DNA of 64,000 nucleotides from BRHc4a sp049323915 (GCA_049323915.1 JBMOPC010000081.1:1-64000); one strand, 5' to 3'; numbered from the stretch's first letter, positions 36,420-45,787 are shown. The notes: generated from the letters alone by a model not told the origin. Numbers and translations: made by a program.

Positions 36420-37007
36420 TTAAGAATACGATACCAGCACAGGCTGTATTTGTTTTCCCTCCAAGGCGTGAAGTACAGTCTCAACAATCAGTCCCATGTT
36501 GGACTTGAGAGAGTTCGGCTTTCCGGTGGGATTATCCTGTCCGAACGGAACCATGTATATATTTTTTGCATTCAGAAGCAGGCCGATGTTTTTTGCATTT
36601 AATCCCAGGCCGTCGTTTGTAGATATTGCCAGTATCACCGGGCGCTGGTTGCGCAGGTGAGCTTTTGCGGCCATTAAAACCGAAGTGTCGGTTATGGCGT
36701 TGGCCAGTTTTGCCAGTGTATTCCCGGAGCACGGCGCGATCACAATCACGTCGAGCATTTTTTCCGGACCTACCGGCTCGGCCCCCACTATGGAGTTTAT
36801 CACTTTATTACCGGTAATTCCAGTCAAAGTATTTTTCCATTTTTCGGGGGATCCGTATCTTGTAACCGTCTGGTCAACCGATTGGCTTATTATAGGGTAT
36901 ATGTCGGCCCCTTCTTTTTTTATGCTTTCAATTTCCATAACAATTTCGTCCAGGGTACAGTGAGAACCCGTCAGGGCAAACCCCACCCGAATGCCTTTCA
37001 GGCGCAT
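36420..37007 (-). CDS. dpaB: Dipicolinate synthase subunit B
   Basis: A 195-residue flavoprotein of the SpoVFB type (VGFALTGSHCTLDEI at the start; VIAPCSGNTLAKLANAITDT as phosphate/flavin-binding region). With DpaA it oxidises the dapA product to dipicolinate, the calcium chelator of the spore core. It lies 34 bp after dpaA. This gene is intact here, although related genes in some Bacillus are interrupted by elements. Confidence 0.92.
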   Translation of the reverse strand: MRLKGIRVGFALTGSHCTLDEIVMEIESIKKEGADIYPIISQSVDQTVTRYGSPEKWKNTLTGITGNKVINSIVGAEPVGPEKMLDVIVIAPCSGNTLAKLANAITDTSVLMAAKAHLRNQRPVILAISTNDGLGLNAKNIGLLLNAKNIYMVPFGQDNPTGKPNSLKSNMGLIVETVLHALEGKQIQPVLVSYS

Positions 37008-37041
37008 AGACAGGACACCTCCGGTTCCGGAGGCAGAAGAA

Positions 37042-37938
37042 TTAATATAGATTGAGCTCTTTCGCCAGTATGCGGGGAACCACCTCGGCCAGTATCAGTC
37101 CCGCCGTTTTGGGAGCAACCTTGCCGGGCAGTCCTGGGGCCAATATTGCTTTTATTCCCCGCCTCCCGGCCTCCTCAAAGTCGGTTCCGCCAGGTGGAGA
37201 CGCCAGATCGATAATCAGCGCCTCGGGTGAAACCCCGCCTAAGATTTGTTTATCAAGAACCATCGCAGGAATTGTATTAAAAATAAAATCAGCTTTAGAT
37301 GCTTCATGCCCCAGTTCAGAAAAATCCACGGCTTGGGAACCCATCTCCACGGATCTGGCCCTATGGGCCGGATTCCGGGCAACAACCACTGTCCTGGAAT
37401 TAAGCGCCCCCAGCATGCGGGCCAGTGTTATACCGGTCCTGCCGAAGCCCAGTACCAGGGACCTGCTTCCATGGATGGTGATGTCCGAGTTTTCCATAGC
37501 CAGCTGAATGGCGCCTTCGGCGGACGGAATTGAATTGAGTATTGCCACTTCGTCCATGTTCATCAATTCGATAAGGCGCAGTTTGCACTGGCCGGCCATT
37601 TCCTTGAGGACCTTTCGGGCAAATCCAACCAGCACCGGAGTGCCTTCCGGAAGAAGCGACAAAAGTTCCCTAGAAAGCACCAGCCGCCGGTCGGGAGAAA
37701 CCCCGTGCAACTCCCCCCGGTCATTGACACCGGGTACGGGCAGTATTACGGCCTGAACCCCCTCCAGCCCTTCGGGGATATCCCGGCATATCTCGAAGCC
37801 GGGGCCGGTTTTCAGTGAATCCGGCATTCCCACCGCCCTAATCCTGACGCCTGCGGCTAAAAGACCCTTTACCAGCACAACCTCCCTGGCGTCACCACCC
37901 AGCACAGCAACCGTTACACCTGACAAGTGTGGCTGCAT
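37042..37938 (-). CDS. dpaA: Dipicolinate synthase subunit A
   Basis: A 298-residue dehydrogenase-like protein (SpoVFA). It has VAVLGGDAREVVLVKGL at the start and a Rossmann segment SLVLGFGRTGITLARML at ~155-170. Works with DpaB in the mother cell to produce dipicolinate during sporulation. First gene of the dpaA-dpaB-asd-dapG-dapA run; a 77-bp gap separates it from dapB upstream. Confidence 0.92.
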   Translation of the reverse strand: MQPHLSGVTVAVLGGDAREVVLVKGLLAAGVRIRAVGMPDSLKTGPGFEICRDIPEGLEGVQAVILPVPGVNDRGELHGVSPDRRLVLSRELLSLLPEGTPVLVGFARKVLKEMAGQCKLRLIELMNMDEVAILNSIPSAEGAIQLAMENSDITIHGSRSLVLGFGRTGITLARMLGALNSRTVVVARNPAHRARSVEMGSQAVDFSELGHEASKADFIFNTIPAMVLDKQILGGVSPEALIIDLASPPGGTDFEEAGRRGIKAILAPGLPGKVAPKTAGLILAEVVPRILAKELNLY

Positions 37939-38015
37939 ACCGGAAAGAACCCTCCTCTGCCTCCATTTAACATCAATATATGAACCGGCGGATAAAGTGG
38001 TGACTGTGAGGCTGC

Positions 38016-38837
38016 TCAGTCATCACAGGGGCTTTCCTTGTCAAAAATCAAATTTTCCAGCCCATAAACCAGTTCGCTGAGTTCCACTACCCTTCGGACC
38101 GCCAGCAGCACTCCCGGCATAAATGACTCCCTGGATATGGAGTCATGCCTTATAGTCAGTGTCTGTCCCAGACCTCCGAAAATTACCTCCTGGTGGGCCA
38201 CCAGTCCCGGCAGCCGGACACTGTGCAAACGAATGCCCCTGTCGTAATTTGCCCCCCGGGCCGAAGGTATTTTTTCCACCTCGGCAACCTTCCCGGGACG
38301 AAAATCGCCTCTGCTTTGGGATATAAGCTCCGCTGTCTTCAACGCGGTACCGGACGGGGCATCCACCTTTTTGTCGTGGTGCAGCTCTATAATCTCCACA
38401 TGGGGAAAATACCTGGAAGCCTCTGCGGCGAATTTCATCATTAAAATGGCGCCGATGGCGAAATTGGGGGCCACCACGCACCCGGTTTTATGCAAGGACG
38501 CCATATCCCGCACCTCGAACAGCTGTTCCGGGCTCATTCCGGTGGTGCCCACCACCGGGCGCACACCGCGTTTCAATGCCGTGAGTATATTTGCAAAAAC
38601 CGCATCGGGGCTGGTAAAATCTATAATCACGTCGGGGCGGACATCGTCCAGCATTCCGGCCAGGTCCGGGCTGATCTTTATTCCAGCCTCTCCGGCCTCC
38701 AAAAGATTTCCAATGTCAATTCCGGCCGCAAAGGGGTCCACGGCCCCCACCAGCCTGATGTCTTCGGCGTTCCAGACGGTACGGAGCACCTCACGCCCCA
38801 TTCTTCCGGCCGCGCCGCTTACAGCAACCTTGATCAT
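38016..38837 (-). CDS. dapB: 4-hydroxy-tetrahydrodipicolinate reductase
   Basis: A 273-residue reductase. Nucleotide site VAVSGAAGRMGREV at the start; the catalytic and substrate motif ELHHDKKVDAPSGTAL near residues 153-168 is intact. It reduces the DapA product in lysine/diaminopimelate synthesis and therefore competes with DpaAB for substrate. In Bacillus dapB is elsewhere; its linkage to dpaAB and dapA here is common in clostridia-like groups. Confidence 0.95.
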   Translation of the reverse strand: MIKVAVSGAAGRMGREVLRTVWNAEDIRLVGAVDPFAAGIDIGNLLEAGEAGIKISPDLAGMLDDVRPDVIIDFTSPDAVFANILTALKRGVRPVVGTTGMSPEQLFEVRDMASLHKTGCVVAPNFAIGAILMMKFAAEASRYFPHVEIIELHHDKKVDAPSGTALKTAELISQSRGDFRPGKVAEVEKIPSARGANYDRGIRLHSVRLPGLVAHQEVIFGGLGQTLTIRHDSISRESFMPGVLLAVRRVVELSELVYGLENLIFDKESPCDD

Positions 38838-38887
38838 ACCCTTCCTCCGGGCGCAAATCCGCCCGCAACCCTCCCTTTACAAAAATA

Positions 38888-38904
38888 AAGGGGCTTCGCC
38901 CCTT
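38888..38904 (-). terminator. Hairpin with T-rich tail upstream of dapB
   Basis: AAGGGGC-GAA-GCCCCTT on the minus strand followed by TATTTTTGT. It lies ~50 bp before dapB. The same motif (17 shared bases, ACAAAAATAAAGGGGCT on plus) occurs at 44143-44169. Confidence 0.7.
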
Positions 38905-38966
38905 CGGACGGTATAGACGTCCTACCCCTACTAAAGCAAGGGGGACGCCCCCTTGGAACCCCCGTG

Positions 38967-39012
38967 CTTAGGAAATTATCCTCAGAATTCCTTCGGAGCA
39001 TAATTTCCTAAG
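38967..39012. repeat. Long inverted repeat of unknown role
   Basis: Perfect 13-base arms CTTAGGAAATTAT (38967-38979) and ATAATTTCCTAAG (39000-39012) around a 20-base loop. There is no T-run, so it is not a simple terminator. It may be a small non-coding mobile repeat or an operator. Confidence 0.6.
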
Positions 39013-39119
39013 TCTATAAAAATCAAGCCGCCAGACTTTAGCCTTCGCGACAAGCACGATCATGTAACCTTTATTTTCATATATTCACAATAATATGTCA
39101 AGACAAAAAGCTGACACTT

Positions 39120-39299
39120 TTACGGCTTCGAAGGGCCTGTATAGTTGCTCCTGAAGTCGTGCACTATTACCCCTTTGCCTGACCGGAATCTGAACTCTGC
39201 TGACGGATAGCCGGTTTTATCGGTAAGTATGAAGTATTTGCCCTTTGCAGTAAGATAATTAAACCTCACCGGTTCCACCATGATTTTCAGTTTATCCAT
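39120..39299 (-). CDS. Small conserved-looking protein, unknown function
   Basis: A 59-residue protein from ATG 39299 (AAGGAAG ten bases upstream). It is soluble, basic and rich in aromatic residues (RFNYLTAKGKYFILT; FRFRSGKGVIVHDF). I recognise no family. It lies between the Clp-type protease gene and dapB and is probably its own short transcript ending before the hairpin at 38888. Confidence 0.5.
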   Translation of the reverse strand: MDKLKIMVEPVRFNYLTAKGKYFILTDKTGYPSAEFRFRSGKGVIVHDFRSNYTGPSKP

Positions 39300-39341
39300 G
39301 GACAACCCCTTCCTTTTATTGACTTATGGGTTTAAAAACCG

Positions 39342-40325
39342 TTAATTAACGGTTTTCCATCCCTGTCTCAATATATCCACGTTGATTTGTGCATCTCCGT
39401 TATACATTTTGCCCTCCACCACCCCTGAATATATGAAATAATCCCTTCCATACTGTGACTCCACCACCCCGGCCGGGATTTCGAACTCCCTGCGGGGGCC
39501 GGTGGTGATTTCCCTGGGATCGAAGGGCTCCGCCAGATTAAGTTCCCTGGCGAAATCCTCATACAGCGACCAGATCAGCCTCTCCAGATCAACATCCGGG
39601 CAGAATACCGGCAATCCCACGTCCTCGAGGGCCTCCCGGCGTGAAATTGTGTAATTGTGGGCGTAAAGCTTTTCCGTGAGGTTATCCACTATCCTTTGCA
39701 CATCCTGGGCACAAAGGCTGCACCTCCTGAATCCCAGCAGCTTTTTGGCCAGGGAGCGAATCAGGAGGTAGTTTCTGTGCACGTTGCCCAGGGCCAGAGG
39801 GTGAATCCTCCTTGCCAGTTCGGTAAAAATAACCGACATCGATCCCTCGTCCAGTTTTGCGGCCTCGTCCGCCAGAGTAAAATAGGAATAAACATCCTCG
39901 ATGTTGACCGGCATTCTGGCAGAGGGGTTGCACGGGTCTTCGGGATTATAGGCGTTGACTACGCTGGGATCGATGGGACCGAGCTCACCCATTTTACTCA
40001 TCACTATTTCGTCCGCCCCGAGGCAGAAAAGTGTTCCAGCGCTGTATGACCGGAAGGGAACCAACACGCAATACTCGCCGGTATACTCCCTTATGAGCTG
40101 TACCACCCGCCAGGGTGTTATTATATCCCCGCCCCTGGTATATAAAAAAAGGTCAATCCTCCTGCGGTCGGGCATCATTTCCAGGTGGCGGTAAAAAATG
40201 GGTATTACATCGGGAGCTATCCGTGTGTGCAGATTATCCCGGTCGCCTGTTATGTAACATACTATTGAAGAGTTCCTGCGGGATTCTATTTCTCTAATCA
40301 ATTCCAGCCTGTGCTGTCTGGCCAT
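39342..40325 (-). CDS. SDH-family Clp-type serine protease
   Basis: A 327-residue protein (start ATG 40325 with GGAGG; the frame extends further upstream without family-like sequence). The N-terminal ~180 residues are a ClpP/crotonase fold with FLYTRGGDIITPW and the likely nucleophile in FRSYSAGTLFCLGADEIVMS, followed by LGPIDPS. These features define the SDH (serine dehydrogenase-like) proteinase family, related to ClpP and TepA. The C-terminal part is specific and of unknown role; it contains CSLCAQD, a possible metal site. Substrates are unknown. Confidence 0.75.
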   Translation of the reverse strand: MARQHRLELIREIESRRNSSIVCYITGDRDNLHTRIAPDVIPIFYRHLEMMPDRRRIDLFLYTRGGDIITPWRVVQLIREYTGEYCVLVPFRSYSAGTLFCLGADEIVMSKMGELGPIDPSVVNAYNPEDPCNPSARMPVNIEDVYSYFTLADEAAKLDEGSMSVIFTELARRIHPLALGNVHRNYLLIRSLAKKLLGFRRCSLCAQDVQRIVDNLTEKLYAHNYTISRREALEDVGLPVFCPDVDLERLIWSLYEDFARELNLAEPFDPREITTGPRREFEIPAGVVESQYGRDYFIYSGVVEGKMYNGDAQINVDILRQGWKTVN

Positions 40326-40457
40326 GGCTGTCCTCCATCCGTTTTGTTGTTGGCAGTCAATATTATTTCCAGCATAGCCCCCGCTTATGGTGGTACTGCA
40401 AAAAAACAACAGCCGGCCGGATTAAAAAAAGATCAGAGCCGCCCGTGGGCGGCTTAC

Positions 40458-40727
40458 TTATACCATATATCTCTTAAAGTTGAGGTTTGTCTGATCAAGC
40501 TCCACGATCATGACCTCATAACCTATCTTTTTTATAGATTCCCAAGGTATAACCATATGCTGCCTGTCCGTCCAAAAGTTGAGAAAGTTATTTTTGCGCG
40601 GGATTATTACCGATGTTATCCTGCCCGTCTCAGTGTCTATGACCATGTCGGTTTCGCCAACGATACCAAGCCTTGCCCCGTCAAATATATTTACAATCTC
40701 TTTTCCCGCCAGTTCAGCCATGCGCAT
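40458..40727 (-). CDS. ymxH: YlmC/YmxH-family PRC-barrel sporulation protein
   Basis: An 89-residue PRC-barrel protein (ELAGKEIVNIFDGARLGIVGETDMVID) of the YlmC/YmxH family. In spore-formers ymxH stands next to dpaA, as it nearly does here. The exact role is unknown. It follows the small membrane-protein gene by 19 bp, so the two are likely co-transcribed. Confidence 0.8.
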   Translation of the reverse strand: MRMAELAGKEIVNIFDGARLGIVGETDMVIDTETGRITSVIIPRKNNFLNFWTDRQHMVIPWESIKKIGYEVMIVELDQTNLNFKRYMV

Positions 40728-40746
40728 CCCTTAACCCCCCACCCCT

Positions 40747-41091
40747 TTAGTACCTTTTACGGAGTTGAAGCAGCCTGATCAAAAAGGGCTGGATGATGGC
40801 CAGGGCAAAGGACACCGCCGCCAGAGGCTCCAGCCCCACTCTGAAAACCTCGATTTTTGAAGGCACTTTCAACTCCATAAAAGAAAACAGCATAACCAGC
40901 GATATGTATATCCCGCCTGCTGTTCCTATAAGTCCGGTCAGGGCCTCCGAAAGCGGTGAGGATTTGGTTTCTGATCCGTCCCAGGCCCTATCCCTGAAAG
41001 TCTTGTTCTCAAGCCTCATTTTGACGGACATCACCACCAGCGCCAGTACAACCAGAGCAAAAATAAAAACCGGACTGAACATAATTATCAC
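40747..41091 (-). CDS. Small membrane protein, unknown function
   Basis: A 114-residue protein with an N-terminal membrane span (~5-22), a polar stretch (~25-48) and two further spans (~50-68 and ~84-106). No family recognised. It precedes ymxH by 19 bp. Confidence 0.6.
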   Translation of the reverse strand: MIIMFSPVFIFALVVLALVVMSVKMRLENKTFRDRAWDGSETKSSPLSEALTGLIGTAGGIYISLVMLFSFMELKVPSKIEVFRVGLEPLAAVSFALAIIQPFLIRLLQLRKRY

Positions 41092-41277
41092 CTCCGCTAG
41101 TATTATATTGGGCGATAATTACATTTATGCCATATGCAAGCAACAGCCCGTCTAATCTCGATGTTTAAATTATTCTGCCCTGAAAATAACGGCTCCGAAA
41201 AGGCAACACCTAACTAGACCTCTACAAAAAGGGTTTTAACGGCATTGCTTTTTAAGACAAAACAAATAACGAAAACC

Positions 41278-41601
41278 TTAAGCAGCCTCGATCTTGACTT
41301 GGTAACCCAACATCTCAAGCTGTTTGATAGCACGGTTTTTAATAGCCTTGGCGTTAACTTTTGCAAAGTAATCGGCGCCCATTTCCTGGTAAGAAAGATA
41401 AGTGTCCTTGGTCTTTGATGCAGCCTTGGCAGCCTGGATCAACGTGGTGAGTAAGAGTGGATTCCCCTTGGTGGTTTTAGCTTTCTTGCGCTTGCCGGCG
41501 CTCTCGTTATTCCCTGGAGAGAGTCCCGCCCACGTCTTGCGCCCGGGAACATTCTTGATGTGTTGGGCGTTTACCACCAGGACCTGACCTAAATAAGGCA
41601 T
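41278..41601 (-). pseudogene. IS110-family transposase remnant with internal deletion
   Basis: A 107-codon frame joins two distant parts of an IS110 transposase. Residues ~7-22 (VLVVNAQHIKNVPGRKT) come from the N-terminal DEDD nuclease domain. Residues ~23-107 (WAGLSPGNNESAGKRKKAKTTKG and on) come from the C-terminal domain. About 200 intervening residues are missing, and the usual start before VLVVNAQ is gone too. The frame is preserved across the junction. The flanks 41092-41277 and 41602-41830 show no gene; the second contains a copy of the GGTCGGAAT repeat (41783-41803). Confidence 0.8.
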
Positions 41602-41830
41602 TCTGCCCTGCGTGCTTCCCTTACGGGAGCAACATTCTGTGGTGCACCAGGTCGCTGAGGTCTGTCTGGATTACGGGCTCAAGGCACCAATGAAAAATCG
41701 ACCTCGCTTCGCCAGCCGCTAAAGGATTAAGTTCGACAGACCCATTTTCGTTCCTCTATGGTGCCGCCGCAGGCGGCATGGGGGTCTGGATTCTGAATTC
41801 CGACCAGCAATTCCGGCCCCCTGGCTATTT

Positions 41831-43093
41831 CTATCCCACTTTGTTGGCGGCGTCCTTCAGGGCGATGCAGTCCCCCCAGGGCCCCACGCTGGCAATGGCG
41901 AATTTACCGGGGTCAAGTTTTTCGGCCGCCAGATTTACTATATCTCCGGCTGTGACCTTTTCAATCCTCTGCACTATTTCCTCCGGCGAAACCACCTTGC
42001 CCAGGTAAAGCTGAGACTTGCCAAGCCTGCTCATCCTGGTGTTGACGTTTTCCAGGCTTAAAAGCAGGTTCCCCTTGAGCTGGTCCTTGGCCCTCCTGAG
42101 CTCACGGCCGGTTACTCCGTTGCGCTGAATATCCCTTATTTCCTTAAAAATCAGGTCCATGGCCGGCCCCACATTTTCTTTGGAGAGACCGGCATATACG
42201 CAAAAAAGGCCTGCATCATGATAAGAGCTGTGATAAGAATATACCGAGTAAACCAGGCCCCTCTGCTCCCTGATCTCCTGGAAAAGGCGCGAACTGAGTC
42301 CGCCGCCCAGAATGGTGTTGACAAGCTGAAAAACGTAGATCTGATCGTGCTCCAGGGGCAGCCCCGGGGCTCCGACGCAAAGGTGCACCTGCTCGGTATC
42401 CTTTTCCCGGCAGGTGATCTCCTGCCGCGGCACGGGCAGCGCCAGCGACCTTGGCCGGGTATCGCCTTTCAGATTCCCGAAGACCTGGCTGATCTTCATG
42501 AGCACATGGTCGTGGCTCAGATTGCCGGCTGCGGTCACCACAATATTTCCGGGCACGTAAAATTTTCCTATATAATCTATTATGTCATTCCGGTCCAGTT
42601 CCTTTATAACCTCGGACCTCCCAATAATGGGGCGGCCCAGCGGGTGCATCTGCCAGATGGTGTTGGCAAACACATCGTGCACCAGCTCATCGGGAGTGTC
42701 TTCGTACATTTTGATCTCCTCGATGATTACGTTGCGCTCCCTGTCCATGTCCGGCTTCGCGAATTTTGAGTTGAAAAGCATGTCGGAAAGCACGTCCAGC
42801 GCCAAATCGAAGTGTTCGTCCAAAACCTTGGCGTAATAGCAGGTGTATTCCTTGGTGGTAAAGGCGTTCAACTGGCCTCCCACCGCATCAAGGGCCTCGG
42901 CAATCTGCTTGGCGGTCCTATTTTCTGTCCCCTTGAACATGAGATGTTCAATAAAGTGGGATATTCCGGCCACCTTTTCGTCCTCGTCCCTGGACCCAAC
43001 GTTAACCCATATCCCCAGGGCCACTGAACGGACATGGGGAATATCTTCGGTCAGCAGTATCACTCCATTGTCAAGCATTTCTTTTTTAATCAA
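41831..43093 (-). CDS. M16-family zinc peptidase (MlpA/YmxG-like)
   Basis: A 420-residue pitrilysin-family peptidase with the inverted zinc motif HFIEH (about 46-50), the distal glutamate region ERNVIIEEIKMYED, and the R/Y motif GGGLSSRLFQEIREQRGLVYSV. In Bacillus the orthologue ymxG (mlpA) lies between ylxY and ymxH upstream of dpaA, and the same neighbours occur here. Substrate unknown. Confidence 0.9.
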   Translation of the reverse strand: MIKKEMLDNGVILLTEDIPHVRSVALGIWVNVGSRDEDEKVAGISHFIEHLMFKGTENRTAKQIAEALDAVGGQLNAFTTKEYTCYYAKVLDEHFDLALDVLSDMLFNSKFAKPDMDRERNVIIEEIKMYEDTPDELVHDVFANTIWQMHPLGRPIIGRSEVIKELDRNDIIDYIGKFYVPGNIVVTAAGNLSHDHVLMKISQVFGNLKGDTRPRSLALPVPRQEITCREKDTEQVHLCVGAPGLPLEHDQIYVFQLVNTILGGGLSSRLFQEIREQRGLVYSVYSYHSSYHDAGLFCVYAGLSKENVGPAMDLIFKEIRDIQRNGVTGRELRRAKDQLKGNLLLSLENVNTRMSRLGKSQLYLGKVVSPEEIVQRIEKVTAGDIVNLAAEKLDPGKFAIASVGPWGDCIALKDAANKVG

Positions 43094-43301
43094 GACGGCA
43101 CCTACCCGAACAATTTTTGAGTTTCATCACTTTTATGCAATTAAGGTTGTACTCTTCTCTATAATTTTATATAAATCCTTTATCTCTTTTAAAAAAAATC
43201 ACCCTATGCATCAGCATCTATAAAATTTCCATATTATAATGCCACACAAACCACCCTGAAAAACATTTTAAGGATGCATAAGGCCTGCACCGGAATAGCC
43301 G

Positions 43302-44111
43302 TCAGACTGCGAACCTCCTGCCCGAAACGCTGCTGTCGGTAATTTCCAGGCTCTCCAGTATCTTTGACACATTTACCAGCTGGTATCCGTCCTTTTTAAG
43401 CCTTTGTATAATCTCCGGCAGGGCTTTTACCGTGGGCGCCGTGGGGTGCATGAGCACTATTGCCCCGTTGTGTGCCCGGCCCACCACCCGCTGAACAATA
43501 GCCTGGGGTTCCGGCAACTGCCAGTCCACTGTGTCCACCGACCAGAGCACCGTGGTGTAAGACGCTTCTTCCGCAGCCTTCAGCACGGCCGGCCCCCTTT
43601 CTCCGTAGGGAGGGGCGAAAAGCCTCGGCCTTATTCCGGTGGCCCTGTAGATTTCATCCTCTGCCTTTTGTATATCCCGCAGGTTTTCGTATTTTGAGAG
43701 CTGGTCCGGGTGCGGGTGGGAATACCCGTGGCTGCCAATTTCATGTCCTTCGGCGGCAATGCGGGCGGCCAGGTCCGGATACTTCTTCACCCAGGCCCCC
43801 CCCAGGAAAAAGGTGGCCTTAACGTTGTTCTGCTTAAGAATTTCCAGCATCCGGGGTATATATTCCTCGCCCCAGAATACATTGACTGTCAACGCCATCT
43901 CCTTGTAGCGGCCGCTTCCCTGGTAAATGGGCTGGTTGTGCACCACCGTGTCCGCGCTGCCCCCGAAAAACATCCCCCCCATAAACAGCATCAGCGCCAG
44001 CGCCGTCCAGAAAAGCATGCTTTCAATACTTCGCCGGTTGAGAATAAAAAACCGCAAGTGGCGCACTCTCCCTTCTGGGAATAATTTAACATTTATTACT
44101 ATGCCTAGCAA
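43302..44111 (-). CDS. Polysaccharide deacetylase, YlxY/PdaB-like
   Basis: A 269-residue protein with an N-terminal membrane anchor (~30-50) and a NodB domain (~80-260). The zinc histidines are in IGSHGYSHPHP, and FAPPYGERGP and the late motif VLWSVDTVDW are present. The first NodB motif, usually with catalytic aspartates, reads NVFWGEE, where YlxY-type proteins tend to have NVxWGEE. Activity is therefore uncertain. The gene occupies the same place as ylxY of Bacillus, next to the M16 peptidase gene. A role at the cell wall or spore cortex is inferred. Confidence 0.8.
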   Translation of the reverse strand: MLGIVINVKLFPEGRVRHLRFFILNRRSIESMLFWTALALMLFMGGMFFGGSADTVVHNQPIYQGSGRYKEMALTVNVFWGEEYIPRMLEILKQNNVKATFFLGGAWVKKYPDLAARIAAEGHEIGSHGYSHPHPDQLSKYENLRDIQKAEDEIYRATGIRPRLFAPPYGERGPAVLKAAEEASYTTVLWSVDTVDWQLPEPQAIVQRVVGRAHNGAIVLMHPTAPTVKALPEIIQRLKKDGYQLVNVSKILESLEITDSSVSGRRFAV

Positions 44112-44153
44112 TAAATACCTATGCGCTGCCTTGCGGCGTTATTACAAAAATAA

Positions 44154-44169
44154 AGGGGCTGCGCCCCCC
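44154..44169 (-). terminator. Intrinsic terminator after aroB
   Basis: GGGGC-GCA-GCCCC hairpin on the minus strand followed by TTTATTTTTG, 21 bp downstream of the aroB stop. Confidence 0.75.
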
Positions 44170-44189
44170 AGTACAGGGAATTACCCTTT

Positions 44190-45263
44190 TTAGATGCAGG
44201 ATAATATAAGGTCCTCGTCCACATCCCTGACTATCCTGACGATGCCGATGGACTCGGGCAGCACAAAGGTGAGCCTGGAGGAAATAACCTTCTTATCCCT
44301 GCGCATTGACTGCATCATTTCCTTCCTGTCCAGATCCCGGGGTACTTCCACCGGGAGGCCGGCCCGGGCCAGAAGTGATTCCAGCCTGCGCCTCTCCCCG
44401 CTGTTAATAAGCCCCATCTTTTCCGCCATTCTGGCTTCGGCCGCCATTCCCACCGCCACAGCCTCGCCGTGCCGGTAGGCGCTGTAGCCTGTCAGCGATT
44501 CCACCGCATGGCCCACAGTATGGCCGTAATTAAGCACAGCCCGCCTTCCCTGCTCGGTTTCGTCCTCCTGCACAACGGCGGCCTTAATACGGCAGGACAC
44601 CGTGATTATCTCCTCCATTACCCCCGGCTCCAGTTCCATTGCCTTTTCAATGTTTTCCTCAAGCCAGCCGAAGAACTGCCCGTCCGCGATCACCCCGTAC
44701 TTGATCACTTCGGCCATGCCTGATCTTATTTCCCTCCGGTCAAGTGTCCCGAGGGTGGCAAGGTCGGCGACAACCACCGACGGCTGGTAAAAGGCGCCTA
44801 TTATGTTTTTTCCCTGGGGGTGGTTTACCGCCACCTTCCCCCCGACACTGCTGTCCACCTGGGCCAGGAGAGTGGTGGGCACCTGTACAAAGGGCACACC
44901 CCTTAAATATGTGGCTGCCACAAAGCCCGCCAGGTCTCCCACCACTCCCCCTCCCAGGGCGATGACGGGAGTTTTCCTGTCCAGCTCACTGGTATAAGCC
45001 AGGTCGTAAAGCCTCCCGGCCGTGGATAACGCCTTGTATTCCTCACCATCGGGTATTTGGGCCATCACCGGGGATATCCCGGCCCCTTCCAGGCCCTCAG
45101 CCACAATTTTACCGTACAGCCGGCCAACGGTGGGGTTTGTAACCACCATAACCCGGGGAGAGCCGAATTTTTCCCTGATTATTTTCCCCACCGATTCCAG
45201 CAGGTCGCGCCCGATGTGTATGGTATAACTCCTGGACCCCAGGCCGATGAAAACCTCACCCAT
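44190..45263 (-). CDS. aroB: 3-dehydroquinate synthase
   Basis: A 357-residue enzyme of the shikimate pathway, closing the sugar phosphate to dehydroquinate with NAD and a metal. Motifs: NAD site VVTNPTVGRLYG and LGGGVVGDLAGFVAA (~97-111), metal-binding GMAEVIKYG, NYGHTVGHA, and RHGEAVAVGM. It begins 2 bp after aroK. In related genomes aroE-aroC-aroK-aroB are contiguous; here aroC and aroK are 12 kb apart. Confidence 0.95.
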   Translation of the reverse strand: MGEVFIGLGSRSYTIHIGRDLLESVGKIIREKFGSPRVMVVTNPTVGRLYGKIVAEGLEGAGISPVMAQIPDGEEYKALSTAGRLYDLAYTSELDRKTPVIALGGGVVGDLAGFVAATYLRGVPFVQVPTTLLAQVDSSVGGKVAVNHPQGKNIIGAFYQPSVVVADLATLGTLDRREIRSGMAEVIKYGVIADGQFFGWLEENIEKAMELEPGVMEEIITVSCRIKAAVVQEDETEQGRRAVLNYGHTVGHAVESLTGYSAYRHGEAVAVGMAAEARMAEKMGLINSGERRRLESLLARAGLPVEVPRDLDRKEMMQSMRRDKKVISSRLTFVLPESIGIVRIVRDVDEDLILSCI

Positions 45264-45265
45264 AA

Positions 45266-45787
45266 CTATATATAGTTCCTTTCCCTGAGTTTGTTTATAA
45301 TAACGGAGGCCATCTCCTCCTTGCTTTCCTCTCCGGATAAAACCTCCAGGTCAGCGGCTCCCGCATAGGCCTCTTCACGCTCGGCCATCAAATCTTTAAT
45401 CAATTGCAGCATATCTCCCCCTTTGGCCAGAAGAGGGCGGCTGCGCCCGGATTTAACCCGGCTGTGCACCATCTCGGGAGTGGACCTCAGCAGAATCAAA
45501 ACCCCGTTTTCCTTCAGCGCCCGTACATTTTCCGGGTTGATCACCGCGCCTCCCCCGGTGGCTATGACCAGTCCTTTGAGAGAGGACAGTTTTTTTATCA
45601 CCAGGGCCTCCTCCGACCTGAACCTGGTGGCGCCGTGCCTGTTGAATATTTCCGTAATGGTCTTGCCGGCAACCCTTTCTATCTCCTCGTCGGTGTCCAC
45701 AAAGCCAAGCCCCAGCTGCCGGGCCAGTATGCGTCCCACAACAGTCTTGCCGGTACCCATAAATCCGATCAGCACTATATTTTTCAT
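45266..45787 (-). CDS. aroK: Shikimate kinase
   Basis: A 173-residue kinase. Walker A GFMGTGKTVVG at residues 8-18, shikimate-binding DTDEEIER, and lid GRSRPLL. It phosphorylates shikimate at the 3-position. Coupled to aroB by 2 bp. A 52-bp gap separates it from the sigma-54 activator gene, which marks the edge of the lysine-fermentation island. Confidence 0.93.
   Translation of the reverse strand: MKNIVLIGFMGTGKTVVGRILARQLGLGFVDTDEEIERVAGKTITEIFNRHGATRFRSEEALVIKKLSSLKGLVIATGGGAVINPENVRALKENGVLILLRSTPEMVHSRVKSGRSRPLLAKGGDMLQLIKDLMAEREEAYAGAADLEVLSGEESKEEMASVIINKLRERNYI

Noticed and set aside
36405..36425. A second copy of the REP palindrome seen at 14489
   Set aside because: Only CGTCCCCTGA is shared; the palindrome arms are absent.
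34004..38837. Lysine riboswitch or T-box controlling dap genes
   Set aside because: The spacers between these genes are 6-100 bp, too short, and no conserved core was seen.
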